64,000 nucleotides of DNA from Ailanthus altissimus (lineage: Eukaryota; Streptophyta; Magnoliopsida; Sapindales; Simaroubaceae), in NCBI GenBank assembly GCA_946807835.1, contig OX327690.1:15968501-16032500 (forward strand), in the 5' to 3' direction. This document shows, piece after piece, positions 12,600-25,602 of the stretch; within the stretch, counting starts at the first letter, position 1, and each line of letters opens with the position of its first letter. The notes below the pieces were generated by a model. The model was given only the letters and a program-made list of their open reading frames with translations. It was not told the DNA's origin and made no database searches. A program made the position numbers and the translations under genes.

Positions 12600-13020
12600 A
12601 TCCCACTCCGTAGCCATATTAAATTTGTTTGTGAAGCTCGCCATTATTAGGGCAAAAGCACTGTAGCACGGGATATTATTTATGGGGCATTGTTCATGTA
12701 ATACTATTCACCCACGTACTATTTACTTGTGCTACAGTGAGATGTCTTAAGCGCTAAAATTTTTGTTGTGGCGAAATACTGTTCACCGCTTCAACAACGT
12801 ATTGTAGCAAAATCACTGTTCCCCTGAATATTGTAATGATTACTGTAGCATTTATGCTTTTCTTAGATTTTCATTCCCAATTGCTCCATTGACTCCAAAC
12901 CTAAAAATGACAATAAAACATATAAAAAGCCTAATATGTTTTTTTTTAATTAAAATGAGCAATTAATTAAGTTAAGAGAGTTAAAATAATAAATATAATT
13001 TACGCTTATTAGTTCACCAG
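12600..13020. other. Non-coding block inside MULE-B, tgtagca/actgttca motifs
   Basis: There is no coding similarity. The block repeats short motifs of the type cactgtagca, tactattcac, tactgttcac and tactgtagca at irregular spacing. It separates the DDE core from the SWIM region of the pseudogene, and could be an old intron or an interspersed element. Confidence 0.4.
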
Positions 13021-14671
13021 CTCTTGGAGCAAGCCAACTTCTGAATGATGCTGTAAGTGTGTTCATTATATGATTTACAGCAAAGTGAGCATCAAAGTTG
13101 TGCCTAGACCAGGTCTAGGGATGCAATTTCATCAACATTTTATAACATGCAACATCTTTCATCTTCAAATCACTAATATTCTGATGAAAGTCAAATGGAT
13201 TAGTTGCTTTTGCACTTTTCCAGAACAGCACCTCAATACCCTCGGCACCATATATGCGGACAATTATGAAATAAATTTACCAACAGCAGTATCTGATGTA
13301 AGCATGGGGTCAGTGTTTGTATAGCATGTCAACAACTTCATGATGGGTGTCGCACATAAACGTTATAGGTGTTGTTGTATTGGGTGCAATATAATCTCAG
13401 AGCTCCCCAAAAAAATAATCCCAGCCTTTGCTACACTCCATCTGCCCAATAGAAATTGCGATTGGTAGAATTCCATCATTTTCATCAATGTCTATGACAT
13501 AGAAGATGGCTACTCTAAATGCGCCATATAAGGGGCAAGCATCTAATCTAATGAAAGGCCTACACCTAGCAATAAAGCCTACCTTTTGTGCATGAAAGGA
13601 CATAAATATTGTTTGCAAGCAAAGATAAGGGCCCATTGGTCTATCCACGGAATAATTAATACATGAACCCGTATTACGCTTATGCAACATATGTAGATAT
13701 TCCATCAACTCCACCAACCATGCATTGGGATTATTAGAACATATATTTGTTGGTGAGGTTTGACTGTTCGTGGATCATGGATATCGTATGATAGGACATC
13801 AGCCATTTCCTCAGTGTGAGAGCCTCCTTCTTTGTTAGACATATCTCGACATACATGAAAACCTTCACATTTAACTACTTCAATTTGTATTTCTTGTTGA
13901 AAGTTACAATTTTCAGCCTTTACTTTCCAAGAGCAAAGTGGAGATAAACATGTCGTAGTGCGTTCAGTATTTTGATGTATGATAATTTAGAACTCGAAAC
14001 CTTTATGGGGCAGCAACTAGTTCCAAAGTGCGACAATGAGAATCACAATTGTCAAATATTTGCCCCATTTTCAAACACTTATTGATCTTTGGTCCATACT
14101 TACACTCAATTACCAAGGTGATGTCTTATATGACTAAGAAATCAAGGCCTTCTTCAATAGTGCTGCCTAAGTTAGCAAACGGTGTAACATCGGTTACCCT
14201 TTCAAATAAAATGTCAACTAATAGAGAAATGTTATAGGCTGCAAATTTTCGTCATCGTCGCAGTCTGTTGCGACACATTTGTATGACCTAATATCTTAAA
14301 TATTATCCTCAACTTCATCGCACACATTTATAGTTAAAGGTTTGTCCCCCAATTTCAACAAGTTCATTGCCAACTTTTATATCAAACACTATTTATAGCT
14401 TGTCGTTCCATAGAAATTTGTCAAATATTTGTATTAGATCAATTTCATTATTAACTTGTTTGGAGTTCCTATGGCTGGGCATGCATACTAACAACTCCAA
14501 TTTATTTGATGGATTAAATATGTAATTACTTATTACAACTTCTGCATCATTGTAAAGGCTTATTACACTATAGTCATCTGGATCACGGATCCCGATGTCA
14601 AAGACTTCCCTATGAAACTTGACACTCATTAGGAAAGATATCATGATCATATGCTTACAAACGTGAAACAC

Positions 14672-16917
14672 AAGTTTTGTGAAATAGCAATTAGCATTGT
14701 ACCCAAACTAAAAAGTTAAATAATGTAAGCATACTTGAAATGGTAACTACAAAAAAGAAACATCAAATTGGTAACTTTGTATTTGTCATTCTTTAACCAC
14801 CCAATAGGGAAAAAGAAAGAACTTCATTTTTCTTTGTTTGTATTTTGTCATCTCATACCACCTATGTAATTAATATGTGATAATGATGGTTGTGGGTTGC
14901 CATCCTGCATGTATTCAATATGCACAACATTTTTTGGTGTTTCCCCATCATGTATATTACCCTTATATACCTTTAAAGGTTGGTATAGTTTGTGAACAAT
15001 TTGTTGAACTGCATCAACAAAATTTTCTTTTATTGTTATTCATTTTATTTGTATTAATACATGTGCAATTTGTATCCTCCTTAAATGGAAATAAAATGAA
15101 ATTCAACACAAGTTTACAAGTAGTCTTTATATTTAGCATCAAGTAACCTCATTTCAAAGCTAATATATGGGGACTCTTACCTCCGCGGTGGCAACTGTAG
15201 TTCGGCCGAATTTGTTGAAGAAATGGGAGTGTCCATACCTTTTGGGTTCATTTGCATCTTTGACAAGAAAATATTTAGCAAGTGTTAGTGTAGCATTTCA
15301 CTTTACCATCTAATGATGTTGATTGATTGTGAATATAGCTTAACCATGGTTTAGACAACCTAATATCGCTAATAATAAATGAGATGTTTCCATTTCTTTA
15401 ATTCATAAAAGATGAGGTGTTATTCATACATGGTTGCAAAATTAACAATGGTTTACTAAGACAACCCAATACCCCTATATCTACAGCCTTAAGTTCTCAT
15501 TTGGAAAGAAAATATCAGAAGCTCATGTGTCATACTTACTTGGTAGGAGAATTTTTTTAGGGTTCAAAGCAATGAAGGTATAAGTTGCTTGTGTGGCACA
15601 GATGGTTAAGACCAAACACAAATAACCATTTAACACCTAAAATATTTTATGTTGACCAAAACTTTATAGGTCAACTGAGTATACACCCAAAGTTGTTTGA
15701 CCCAATGTAACCAAGGTCAACTCATTTTATCTGGCTAACGAATCAACAATCTATGTTTATATAATGGGTGACTTCTTTTATTGTAATGAATCCCCTTATA
15801 GTTTTTGCACATATATCGACCATGGTGAGGTTTATCTTTCAAATCAATTTTAAAAACACAATATGGGAACACAAGTTAATTCGTGGGATAACGCTAATTT
15901 ACAACTTGTCACATGATACTTTTAATATGCATTAAGGTAAAAAATATGTAACAAAATTAAACATGGTTGTCTAATTTTGTTAGTGGAATAACCCTTGTAC
16001 ATGTACAATCCAAATGGTTGGTAATGTTGTACTAACATAACTGTTAATATGCATATGTTATAACCCTTGTAATTTTTTTTAATGCCATCCCAAAGATTGA
16101 GTTTTCCCATTTCCAACTTTAAGACCACACGAAGTTCTACATAATAAGCATGGAGCTTGCTTCATTATCGGTATCCACCAACAAATCATGTGAGCTTACT
16201 GTAAAGCTGGAACTTATAATTTTCATTTCAGTCCTCATAAACTTAAACTTCTGATATATGACTATTAATTTCATCATTAATGGTAAACCCAAGCCATTGT
16301 GACTGACGCTTGGTATTTTTTGCCATGTGAAGGCCATATACACAATGTCTAAATTTTATTATACTCAGGATGACTGATCAACATAACCCCTTACAAACTT
16401 TATCTTTGTGGGACGTTGAAATAAGATATTCAACAAACATTGATTGTGGTAGGCCTGATGCCTATGAAACCTCAGAAAACTAGGGTTCACTACCCTTTGA
16501 TGAGTTACTAAACTCGCAACCAAAGAAATAGAGTACACCATATCCACAACCCCTATCCCAGAAACTAATAGCAGACTGCAAATAAATAATACATAAAATG
16601 CTACACTAAAGCCGTATGAGGTTATAGGTCGAGTTTTTGTTTGTTTAAAAAGTGCTAAGAGATTATACTAGGAGTATGACCATGTTGTTGGCTTCAGTGT
16701 TAGAAAAGATATACATAAAGCAACCAAGTCGGGGGAGGTAACAAGACGCGGATAAATGCGCTCTAGAGAGGGAACAAGATAAAAAATTCACCTAAAATGA
16801 ATAGATCGTGCGAGGAAGAACAGACCATTGACAAGAGTGAAATCTCAAAACGCAATGTTAGTCGTTTTAAAACAAAACGCGAGAGAGTGGATAGTCAAAT
16901 AATTTTATGATACCCAC
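14672..16917. other. Repeat-rich spacer, no gene recognised
   Basis: Short minus ORFs at 15922-16547 and a plus ORF at 14877-15146 have no motif I recognise. The stretch is probably decayed element sequence between the transposase remnants on either side. Confidence 0.4.
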
Positions 16918-17870
16918 ATGCATGTATTGACATTGCCATCCCAAGTGCAATTTTTGCGGTCCAATCACTATGGAACTGATGTTGACCTATGCAGTTCAGT
17001 AATATTGTATCATATAGAGGTTAGACTAAAACAAGTATATGATTTGCTGGTTGTACAGTCGGGGGGCTATTCACGCATTTGGTTTATAGCCAAAGATTTG
17101 TAGAACAATTTGTCCGATAACCGACACGCACGAACACATGACTTAGATTCATAAACATATTTGTCTTTGCTTCATGATAGACAAGTAATGGACCCGACGT
17201 TTTATTACTACTACATGGTTGACACCAATAAAAGGATGGCATATGTATTTTGTTTTGATTATGGGATACGAGCGATTTACCAATGGTTTGACGATGTCCT
17301 CTCTTTTGATTTAACTTACAGAACCAATGCCTATAATAAACCTCTTGTAATTTTCCTTGGTCTTAATCACCAAAGAAGGAATACAATGTTTGGTGTTGCT
17401 TTACTCTTAAATGAGATAGATAAGGTATACACATGGCTTTTGTAGACATTTTTTACAACAATGGAAAGGAAAAAACCCAGTTGTACTTGTTACAGACGGT
17501 GATCACGCCATGCACAGCGCAATCACTAAGGTATTTCTAGATTCATACCACTGTTTATATTGTTGGCATCTTGAGCAAAACATATAGGTCAATGTCGGCG
17601 AGCTGTCTTTCACACTAGCTTTCAAGGAGATTATGCTTGCTGACATAAAAGAGACCCAATTTAATTTGAAATTGACAGAAATGGTAATAAGGTTTGCCTT
17701 GCATGACAACGAATGGGTTAAGAAATTGTATAAAGATTAACATATGTAGGCTAAGACATATTTGAGAGGTAAATGTTTGGGGGAATAAAAAGCACACAAT
17801 TGAGTGAGAGCATGAATGCATTCTTGAATAGATATGTTTTAGGTAGATTGAGCTATATAAGTTAGTAACA
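16918..17870 (+). pseudogene. FAR1/FRS-type MULE transposase pseudogene
   Basis: This remnant belongs to the FAR1/FHY3-related branch of MULE transposases. The frame of 16918-17445 reads GGYSRIWFIAKDL, then MDPTFYYYYMVD, then FCFDYGIRAIYQWFDDVLSFDLTYRTNAYNKPLVIFLGLNHQ (described in pieces), matching the family core including the first catalytic Asp in SFDLTYRTN. Stops fall at 17101 and 17152. After 17445 the frame shifts and continues PVVLVTDGDHAMHSAI (second catalytic Asp in TDGD), then CWHLEQN, then WVKKLYKD and AKTYLRGKC, with several stops to about 17870. Orientation is opposite to MULE-B on its left and to the C48 copy on its right. Domesticated FAR1 genes are transcription factors; the stops and shift make this a dead transposon rather than such a gene. 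Confidence 0.8.
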
Positions 17871-18381
17871 TAAATAGAACGCTTGGTTACTTGAACTCAA
17901 AATTTAGAGGCAGAGGATGACTTTGTAACCAATCATACAAGGCCTGTGGGACTAACTCATTTACAAAAAAAAATTGAGTAGCATGCTGTGGTAGTTTTCA
18001 CTCGAAATGTGTTCAATCGTGTCCTTGTGGCATTGAAAGAATAGGGTAAAATATACATATTCAATCGTGTTTCTTATGCTTTTTATCGAGTCTATGATAT
18101 TAAAAAATATAGATGAGGGGATAATAGTTGGAAAGTAATATTTCATGAATCAAATAGTATCGTTAAGTGTTAATGCAAAACAATGAAAAGTCAAGGAATC
18201 CCTTGTAGTTAAGTATGAAGGCTGAAAACTTGATTGAAATACCAACGTGCATGATATTATGGAAGTAGACAGTGCGTGCAAAGATAGCAAGTTCACAAAT
18301 AAACCCATCAAAAGTAGAACCCACAATGGGTAAGGTGGCTCGTATTGGTTGACTTTCAATTACCTACCTAAACTTAATATA

Positions 18382-19400
18382 CTATGCATCAAAATCAATT
18401 GAATCATATATCAAACAGTTTCTAACAAACTTTTTTTTACTCACATTTCCACTCACATGCTGTCGAAACCACTTTCTTGGCTTATCTAACATTAACTCAT
18501 TGAGGGGATTAAACTGTGACAACGCTAAATTAAGTGCGGTTTTGTAGTGTACCCTTTCTAAATTATGCTGCCACACATGTACACAAGTTAAGCGAATCAA
18601 CATAAATGTTTGTATTATAACAATTACTAATATGATTGTCCATAACAGATTAACAAATAGTAATAAAGTGTGAGTTTTGCCTAATATACATCATTTACAA
18701 TGCCCTTCAATAATGTCACTAAGTATTTGTACCTTATAAGAAGAACTAACAATGTTTGATGCCTCCTCCATATACTACAGGATGTAATAACCATAATTAG
18801 CCACATTGGGCTATGAAGGTAATCATTTTTTTTACATCCAACTGTGAACTTCATAAACTTTAAATCTTCCTCATAATAGTCATTCGTCATTCCACTTACA
18901 ACACTATCCAATGAGCGGAGCTGTGAACATAACAACTACAACATACATTAATAACAACATACTAACCTAAGTAATTTTGCTCAAAATTTATGCAACTAAT
19001 CAACTGTATTTTTAACCACTGGCAGCTTACTTGTTAACTGAGGCCATTATGTATTCAACAAAAAACAAAGAACTAAAATAACTTTACTCTATCATATATG
19101 ATTATAACATGGAACCCAATTGGACATAAGAGTTAGCCATTGATAATATCGTGTATACTGTCTACACACAATTATCATCATCATCATGCCAATTCGAGAT
19201 TTAAGTAGTTGACAAGGTAATGCAAATTACCCCTTTGTCGCATTGTTCAAGCATCGCATATTTCTGGCTCCTCGAGTGCAGGGAGTTCTATATGCGGGTT
19301 GATTGATTATACATATTCATGATGAGTAAATACCAATAATCGTTGTCCAAATTAAGGAGCACAAAAATCTGCACATATTATACGACTTAATTAAGTGCTA
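18382..19400 (-). pseudogene. C48 (Ulp1-like) protease fragment, copy 2
   Basis: This is an inverted paralogue of 1-862 plus 4843-5210, read on the minus strand. At 19390-19240 it matches the HW block of copy 1, but the catalytic His position is Tyr (codon at 19338-19336, context DYWYLL), a change explained by one C-to-T. At 18935-18681 it reads YYEEDLKFMKFTVGCK and DYLHSPM, matching copy 1 at 700-800. At 18603-18382 it reads LIRLTCVHVWQH and FNPLNELMLDKPRKWF, the unrecognised C-terminal block shared with 4980-5190. It lacks any large insertion where copy 1 carries element A, so it serves as the empty-site reference. The lost His and broken frames mark it as dead. Confidence 0.65.
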
Positions 19401-22400
19401 CATATTGATCTCACTGTTACTAACCATATAAAAATGATTGACAAAAAAACTTTGTTGGTAGCAATAAAGTACATACAAACCTTTAAGCACATCCCAATGC
19501 CAGTCATGAAATGGTTGCAAAATATTGAAGAATTGTCATAAGGTGGTCATTTAGTCGCGCGCTGTGAATAAACTTTTTACTGTACAGTTTATGGTAAGAA
19601 AATTAATTGGTTACATGTGTTTACAATTATTACATTAAGCTTCAAGAATTGCTAAAACTTTAACTTATGCCATATTGCACTGGCAAGAACCACTTCCGTC
19701 TCTCTCAATACCATGTTTTAGCTTTTTTTCTCGTATTAAAGTTTGCAAATGTCTCGATAATCTACAAGAAACTGACACCGTAAATATTAACTATCAAACT
19801 TAAAACACAGTCCAACAAAACGTAAATCAATGGTTCAATTAATTCATAACAGAAAATTTTAATATCAGTAATTACGTTGCTGTAGATCCATTGCTCAGGT
19901 TTTAGCAACACCATACTACCCTTTTCTACAACACAGAAGTCTGTGCGCACCAACACCTCACTGCTCGCATTGGAAAACACGTGTAAGCAAACACCATATC
20001 ATGTTATAGCTTAGCATACAATCTTTTTTAATATGTCAATTATGTATGCTAACATAATCATCCAACATGTTTCTAATTATGAACATGTAATGCAACTTCA
20101 TGAAGTGTAATTACCTTTTGTCAAGCTCCTCATCAAAGATGTAAGAGGTACTTGCAACTCGTCCTTCAGAACAAGATTCGGTACTTTGAAAGGACCCGCC
20201 CAATAACATGGTATTGTAGCTTTATAGTTCACCATTTTATAAGGTGAGTAATGGAAACAACTGGCCTTAATATTGGACCACATTTCATATGGGCTATGCT
20301 TAAATGGCAAGCCTATATATTCATTCTTTGCTTTACTATGCTCCAATGCCTATAAATTTCAAGAAAAAAATATTCATTTATGTACTCAAAACCAAATTTA
20401 ACGCATTTTAACTTTCACATTCTTTGTTACCAAAAACCATAATGTTACCATAGTAATCGATTCAGATTTACCCACATCTACTGGGAATTTTGACAGACAA
20501 ATAAAAGTTGTGTTTTCTACTAGAGTGCCTACAGTTGTTGCCATTTTGCCTTCCCTCCCAATCCTTACATCACTGCTTAGCTCGTGCAAATTTTCGTTGC
20601 AAGATCAACAACTGCATTTCCATCAACATCAGTAACACACATTTCAAACTCATCATCTTTTCCTTTACTTGCATTGCGACTGTTATTAGTATAATTAACG
20701 TTCAACTGTCAAGGGTTTCAACCTACAATGCACAGAAAACTACCTTCTGCTGCCTCCCCGCTATGTAGCTTTACTATCCCTTTACTTCCCTCATTTAAGC
20801 CCATATCACTATAAACATCATTCATCATTTCATCTTCCTGTTCACGATGCTCGTCACTATATATATGTAAGTGGCCATTGTTCACTAGTAATCGTCTTCA
20901 GTTCACTCATAACAGTCTTCAGTTTACTCATCTTGCCAAACCCATAATGATGCTCTAAGTTCCTATACTGTTGCCATTGCATCGTCAGCTTCGCGATAGC
21001 TTCTGTTAGGCCTTATAGCTTCACTATCACGATTGGTTAAATATTTTCTATGCTTCATCAACATTAATGCTCGGTGGGTTATTCTGCGAGCCGTACGTGG
21101 CACTAGTATTACTACTATCGCCATAAAAAATTCCTATCTGTCAATGTCAAATGTAAACACTTTTAGATGAATATTAGAATTATGTATATCACATTCATCG
21201 TTCATACATCATTCTTAAATTTTTTTTTACAACTACTGATAATTAAACTTTACTTTGTTACTACCAATGCTGCTACGTAATTTTATCTATCTCATTATTA
21301 GCTTCACTTTTCCTTTGTTTCTTACGACCACAAGGACTAAAGTTCTATCCATCTCAATGTCAATGCAACCAATCTTATTGAAGTACAGTATATGCAACAC
21401 AAACAGAACCAATATTCATTAACATACTTCAATATTTTTCATGCACTACATACATTATGATAAGTTTTTATTTTATCTACATTCCTTGCAAATTCACAAA
21501 TGCATCATTCTTTACCATATTTACAAGTATCACTCGATTGTTACATACATTATGGTGACTTTTTGTTTTATGTACATTCACTACAATTTCATAAATACAT
21601 CATCGGTATCATATTTACAAGTATCACACATCTGAAGAAATAGCAAATAACCACCCAACAATCAAGACTTTATAAATTTATACGTTGATATTCCCAAACC
21701 CTAGTTGCCCAACACAAAAGGATGTCTAATTAAGAGATTTCGAGTTTTGGACTGTCATTAAATGATTTAGGAATTGGTATGATATGAATGATCTATGTGG
21801 TGGACATAGTACCATTGCCATCGCATACAAACTAAACGCAACCTAAACTATAAACAACAAAAATCAGATATATTCTTAGTCAAAATTTACAAAATTGGTG
21901 CATTATATAACTTAAGTCCTATAGATTATACTTAAATAAAGTACACATTTCAAACAAACTTCAGTTTCAACCATATTTTTCCCCATAATATAATCCGCTT
22001 TCCATTCTTTTCATAACTATTTTACCTAAAAATATTAAAAATTAATCTTATTCACAAGTAATCCACCATTGTCATTATGTAGTATATACCTTGAATAAAT
22101 CATCGTCTCCTTTATATTGTTCTAACATTTTCTCCAGTTTACCTATGCTCACTCCACAACCATGTACATCTAATCTTTGTTTAACCTTAACACTCACATC
22201 ATCTGCATCATACAATCTCATGCTCATACCTCCATTACATATCCTCATTATCTCTGTGAATGTATAGCTACTCACTTAAACCATCTAACCATAAACTAAT
22301 AGCGAATTACTTTCAAGACTGAAATTTTCTACTAACCACCCACATACGATCTCTTTAGCCTCTCATAATTTATTGTCAGCAAATTCTCTAAACCAATGTC

Positions 22401-23065
22401 CCATACAACTTGCTTTTGCTCTTCTATTATTGACTTCACTAAATGATGAAACCGTTTCGAGATACATCTTGTGTATAAGGTCAGCGTTTACATTTTCCTT
22501 CACTGCCTTTGTTTCCATAGCATAATTATTTGAAGTCCACATTTGTCACATTTTCGGTGCTCCTTTCTCTGATTATATGCAAGTTTCGCATTCACTCGTT
22601 CTTTTACCTGACATTGCATTATTTATCGTCATTAATTCTTCATTTCATGTTCTCTTAAATTCATGCAATTAAATTTTTACTTTCAATACGACATTAGCTA
22701 ATATTATGTAACTCACTTTGCCATGACTAATTGCCATGTCCTCCTCTTTTGCATTACCCTTTGCTTTATTCTCTCTACACATGCCATTAACAAGTTGCCA
22801 AATTTGTTTAATGAAAATCATCTATTATTTATTTTATTACACTATTGCAATGCCAAAAATTATAATAAAATAAAATGCATTTCTTCTTCTGACTACATAT
22901 ACATGTTAAATATACCAATGACATATACTGACTTTTACCTTGTGCTATTACTTCACGAGTTTCTTCAACCCGCACATCCTCACTTTCAAAATGTGTGACC
23001 TCATTTATTTCGTGTAATGCTTCTATAATCTCTCGTCTTCTCTTTTTGCGTTGTTGTTGAAACAT
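19401..23065 (-). pseudogene. Possible upstream exons of the copy-2 C48 gene
   Basis: Several short minus-strand open stretches lie upstream of copy 2. The one at 19980-19762 contains LVRTDFCVVEKGSMVLLKPEQWIYSNVI, split here as a segment followed by a typical Ulp1 W-x-x-(D/S)-N-V-I entry motif. Others are 20346-20098, 20589-20398, 22275-22075 (KQRLDVHGCGVSIGKLEKMLEQ) and 23065-22829 (a charged QQQRKKRRREIIEALHEINE start). I could not join them into one gene with convincing splice sites. Inference: these are decayed exons of one element-borne protease gene running right to left. Confidence 0.3.
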
Positions 23066-24601
23066 TATTTCACCTACAATGACATATACTTATTATACAC
23101 AATTAAATTACATTCAAAACACGATACAACTTTACTACTACGGTATCCCTCATTCTTTATCTACGTTATTTCCTTATTAAAATGAACTGTTTACAACTCC
23201 CTAACCATTATTTAATTGTCATATTTCTTGATACATTATCAAAAAAATTTAAGCTTATATGTGAAATTATCTCAAATACAATCAATTACAACTACCACAT
23301 ATTTATAACCATTTGTATGTTTCACTAAACCATATCATTATTACTTATACGACCACCTATATTTAACCTTCACCTAATACTGGAAAATTGAAAGTACCAC
23401 CTAAAGCTAAACGATACTTCCCATCATTTACTTTAGCACAAACACCTATATGTTGCATAATAATCTTCAAGTTCAAGTTTTCCCACTGCAGCTTTTAAAT
23501 ATTTACTCCAACTATTTTTAAACCATCACAAAAAAAAAATTTATTTTCACAATTATTTTATTTTATTTCTACATATGACAACTTTTTGCCTGTTCTTATA
23601 TTAACTCACTTAAATTATAAACACTAACAACTAATAAACGATCTCATTTTTCATAACACAATTGTAAATTTCTAACACATTTACTTTAGCCAAAAAAATA
23701 ATATCACATTCTCTATGTATTTTACAAAAAAAAAATTCAAAAACAAAACCAACAAATACACTTACAACTATTCTTCATTGAAAGTGTACTGTAACATTAG
23801 CCTTTTAGTATGGTTACAAAAAACATCACTCATTTTTTTCACGCTTTTTACTTATTCATTACAAAACTTTTAGAATTTACTCATGCATGTTACATATCTC
23901 AATTATATATTTATTTTTTTATTCTTACCTCGCTCAATCAATAATAGAGTGTTGGATTTTAGAAAATGACCTCACAGTTTGCTTTTGCTTCCCACCTATA
24001 GCCTTTGATCGTGGTGGCTGCAGCACTTATTGTTACCTGTAAATGGATTTCAATGTAATGTATTCACAGCTCACTTGCAACCTCACGAAGAATACGGACA
24101 AAGTGTGGTCTCGATTCTTCTATCACCCCTTCCTACTCAACTTTGTAATTTCAAATCTTTATCCTCAAACATCTAAATGGAGCCTCCTCTTCAAATTGAT
24201 GTTCTCTCTTTTTGAGTTTTTTTTTTTTTTGTAAAATACACTCATTTAAATGATATCTCGTCTTTAAAATACAATTAGGCTTCTTCTACAAATTACAAAA
24301 TCTTCAAGGGTTCATAAGAGATTTTCATCAACTTTTATAAGTAACTGAACCAACTTGTATTCTTATCCAAACACACCCAATCGTTAGATTTTTAAGTCCA
24401 TAAATTAATGGTCTAGATCATCGGCTATATAACATAATCGATTGAATCGTAGCTTATCGCAGAATTAAACCACACACAATACACTAAAAACAAAATGCAC
24501 TTGGTATATAAGGGCACAAAAAGCTTATTAGTATTAAGTCAATCTAATTATTGCTAATGTGATGCATATTTAAAAATTCAAATAATGATGTAATTTCCTC
24601 A
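23066..24601. other. AT-rich spacer, nothing recognised
   Basis: Low-complexity AT-rich DNA. No motif-bearing ORF and no repeat with a clear period are visible. Confidence 0.5.
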
Positions 24602-24610
24602 AAGTTTTTA
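24602..24610. repeat. Left target-site duplication of MULE-A
   Basis: The sequence aagttttta matches aaattttta at 31885-31893 in 8 of 9 positions. Nine bases is the usual target duplication of Mutator-like elements. Confidence 0.6.
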
Positions 24611-24735
24611 GAAAAATTTCCTGAGTTGACCGTTATTTTAATATTAATTTTTATTTTTACCAAAGTCAAATATTTTAAATTATATTAACCAAATATACGT
24701 TATGTTTACTATTTTACCCTTATTACAATTTTAAT
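24611..24735 (+). repeat. Left terminal inverted repeat of MULE-A
   Basis: It begins gaaaaatttcc and pairs with gagaattttgg, the reverse complement of the right end. Further matches include ttga(c/t)cg followed by T-rich sequence, and gttt-c/a-tattttaccctt at the inner limit. Identity is low (about 60% by eye), as is common for old MULE ends. The inner limit is approximate. Confidence 0.5.
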
Positions 24736-24884
24736 AATTTTTATTGTGATTTAATTTTTTATTTTTTATAAATTATTGAAAAATATAAATTTTTAAATAA
24801 TTTAAATTTAAATTAATTATAAAAAGATTGTAAATTTATAATAATAATAATTAAAAATAATAACAATAAAAATAAAAAAAACAC

Positions 24885-24920
24885 AAAATGGTCGCTGGGC
24901 GCTCGCACAGCGACCATTTT
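24885..24920. repeat. GC-rich hairpin near the left MULE-A end
   Basis: A perfect 13-bp stem, aaaatggtcgctg (24885-24897) and its complement (24908-24920), has a 10-base loop. It stands out within several hundred bases of A/T-rich DNA. Confidence 0.8.
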
Positions 24921-25602
24921 ATTTGTATTTTTAAAAAATAAATTTAAAAATAAAATAAATAATTATATGTTAAATATTTCTTATATTTTTTATTTTATTT
25001 AAATATATAAACCATCGTAATTTTATTATTGTTCTTTTATTACCCCTGACAATATCATCTCTCATTTTACTCGATTCTTAGATCTGGTGCGTTCTCAAAA
25101 CTCACATATCTGCTCTCAAAACTCATATCTCTCGATTCATCTTTACACGAAGATCAAAGATTTAGAGAAAAAAATAGCTGAAGTTTAAAACAAGTAAGAT
25201 TTTGTTTATTTTAATTTAATTAATAGTATTATTTATATTTATTAAAATAAATGATTAAAGTGTTTGAATATATATCTGTTACGATTAAGTTGTAGTTTAT
25301 GATTGAGTTGTGGCTGCACCATATATAATTGTTGCTGGTGGTTGATTGGTATGCATCTGCGCATGACTGCTTCTGTGCACCACATTACAGAATAATATGA
25401 CTACACCACTTTGTGTAACAGTAGATGCTCGAGAACCTGAAAGTAATGCAGAAGCATCAATGGAGCAAAAAGAAGGCTATGCTAAGCAATTCTCATCGAT
25501 AACTCTTGTGTATATTCCAAATTCTCCGGAGGATTATCATTATTCTCTTTCGATGTTCAACGAACAATAAGGCTACACATATGACCATGGTCAGATATAT
25601 GA

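Larger units (their letters stand above)
10090..14671 (-). pseudogene. MuDR-type MULE transposase pseudogene (MULE-B), split by an LTR
   Basis: This is a remnant of a Mutator-like transposase (DDE nuclease) read on the minus strand. At 13717-13397 the MULE core is visible: EYLHMLHKRNTGS, then CRPFIRLDACPLYG with the first catalytic Asp, then PIAISIGQMECSKGWDYFF. Near 13350 follows a CDTHH segment at the position of the second Asp (usually SDRH). At 13250-13020 come LFWKSAKATNPFDF and SRHNFDAHFAVN. The C-terminal SWIM zinc finger lies at 12573-12304 (ECGEWKLTGLPCKHLYVVI). A tail continues at 10268-10090 beyond the LTR at 10269-12322. A 14671-14393 ORF may hold the start of the protein but shows no motif. 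Stops and gaps are frequent. A non-coding block (about 12600-13020) separates core and SWIM parts and may be an intron or an insertion. Confidence 0.75.

Noticed and set aside
16918..17870. A domesticated FAR1/FHY3 transcription factor gene
   Set aside because: At least two stops and a frameshift within the core, and no FAR1 DNA-binding domain seen upstream.
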